Source of the DNA: a virus
IMG/VR virus record: IMGVR_UViG_3300025769_001038
Span: 1 to 20,930 of that record
Reading direction: 5' to 3' (one strand)
Length of the DNA stretch: 20,930 nucleotides
Under the pieces are notes generated by a model, which worked only from the letters and a program-made list of their open reading frames with translations, was not told where the DNA came from and ran no database searches. This document shows positions 20,534 to 20,930 of this stretch, piece by piece. Numbering within the stretch: position 1 is the first letter of the stretch; each line of letters opens with the position of its first letter. The position numbers and the translations under genes are program-made.

Positions 20534-20645
20534 GTTGTCTTGCCTCTACACAACCAAAAGGTGGTTCTGTTTCTTCACCTAATTCAAAAGGCGTAGCAGT
20601 CACACAACCTGTTAATAACATATTTATAATCAGTAAATGTCTCAT
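20517..20645 (-). CDS. 42-residue lipoprotein
   Basis: Overlaps the tail-fibre stop by ATGA and reaches 17 bases into the peptidase gene. MRHLLIINMLLTGC is a short lipoprotein signal with lipobox LLTGC (Cys14). The mature part (CVTATPFELGEETEPPFGCV, then EARQRGIDC) has three Cys and a Glu/Pro-rich centre. It could be a second o-spanin-like or a superinfection-exclusion lipoprotein. The exact fit between two genes and the signal peptide support it despite its size. Confidence 0.6.
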   Translation of the reverse strand: MRHLLIINMLLTGCVTATPFELGEETEPPFGCVEARQRGIDC

Positions 20646-20930
20646 GATGTTGCCGAGGCAATCGTAGTGTCGCCTATGTCCATACCGCCCCACATGCGGA
20701 ACTCATCAATCGTACCCATGAAGTCATAGCCCAAAGACAAGTTCGTAGCGGACAGGTCTGGCAGTGCTGTCGGTGTTGTATCTTCCGTCAGTGCAGTACC
20801 ATCTACAGCCCCATTGATAAACGTAGAGCCGTGTCGTGAAGCTATGTTAAACGATACATTGATGCCGGGAGTGTAGTAAGAGCCAGATGACGAAACTGTA
20901 TCAGCAACACCTGATGCGCTTTGCTGAACT
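20642..20930 (-). CDS. Tail fibre / receptor-binding protein, C-terminal part (cut by window edge)
   Basis: Open from the right edge (first full codon at 20929) to TGA at 20642. The 95 visible residues (VQQSASGVADTVSSSGSYYT, FNIASRHGSTFINGAVDGTA, LSLGYDFMGTIDEFRMWGG) form the end of a concanavalin/LamG-like beta-sandwich, where N-x-G-A-V-D-G and a final G-x-IDE-x-R-x-W strand are typical. Such domains cap phage tail fibres and bind host surface sugars. Base composition is visibly richer in G, C and CpG than the adjoining lysis genes, suggesting recent exchange. Confidence 0.7.
   Translation of the reverse strand, partial: VQQSASGVADTVSSSGSYYTPGINVSFNIASRHGSTFINGAVDGTALTEDTTPTALPDLSATNLSLGYDFMGTIDEFRMWGGMDIGDTTIASATS

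Overview
The window is a double-stranded DNA phage genome segment (or a phage-like region), most likely a podovirus with a short tail. There is a rightward early half (positions 1-11179: small unknown genes, DNA methylation, replication, recombination) and a leftward late half (11182-20930: tail fibre, lysis, tail-tube and internal virion proteins). The halves meet head-on with only 2 bases between their stop codons. No host-type metabolic genes, rRNA, convincing tRNA, IS element, CRISPR array, integrase, terminase, portal or DNA polymerase is visible. Genes are tightly packed with ATGA or TAATG overlaps and purine-rich ribosome sites, so the host is a Shine-Dalgarno-using bacterium. A near-ideal LexA box at 332-351 and lambdoid-type recombination proteins (ERF, YqaJ exonuclease, a NinG-like and possibly a NinB-like protein) point to a gammaproteobacterial host; this is inference.

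Layout. 1-444 is a gene-poor control region with two operator-like arrays, an SOS box, a candidate promoter and a second CTG-N10-CAG palindrome. 445-1720 holds five small genes of unknown function, one strongly acidic. 1832-3657 holds a DUF3085-like protein, a short C5-cytosine methyltransferase, a small membrane protein, a broken second copy of the methyltransferase 3' end and two small genes. 3759-5814 is the replication module: primase-type zinc-finger protein, DUF1376-type initiator with 11-bp iterons inside its gene (candidate origin), and a DnaB-like helicase. 5828-11179 is the recombination and accessory module: ERF annealing protein, zinc-ribbon protein, YqaJ exonuclease, small protein with an SSB-like acidic tail, HTH protein, NinB-like protein, several Cys-rich proteins, metallophosphoesterase, NinG-like nuclease and a DUF3310 protein.

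Late half, in transcription order from the right edge: C-terminus of a LamG-like tail fibre, a 42-aa lipoprotein, a transglutaminase-like cysteine peptidase, a holin-like protein, an overlapping second lipoprotein (spanin-like), a small membrane-anchored protein, a 551-aa protein with 36 Gly/Asn-Thr hexamer repeats, a tail-tube adaptor, a tail-nozzle protein, a short tail-fibre-like protein and three proteins that look like internal virion or ejection proteins.

Together: early transcription appears SOS-responsive. Replication is started by an initiator and helicase loaded at an origin probably inside the initiator gene, with host polymerase inferred. Recombination proteins process replication intermediates. 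The late operon builds the tail and ejection machine and lyses the cell. The most unusual points are the SOS-controlled small-gene cluster, the methyltransferase remnant, the iterons in the initiator gene, the hexamer repeat tract and the atypical lysis cassette.
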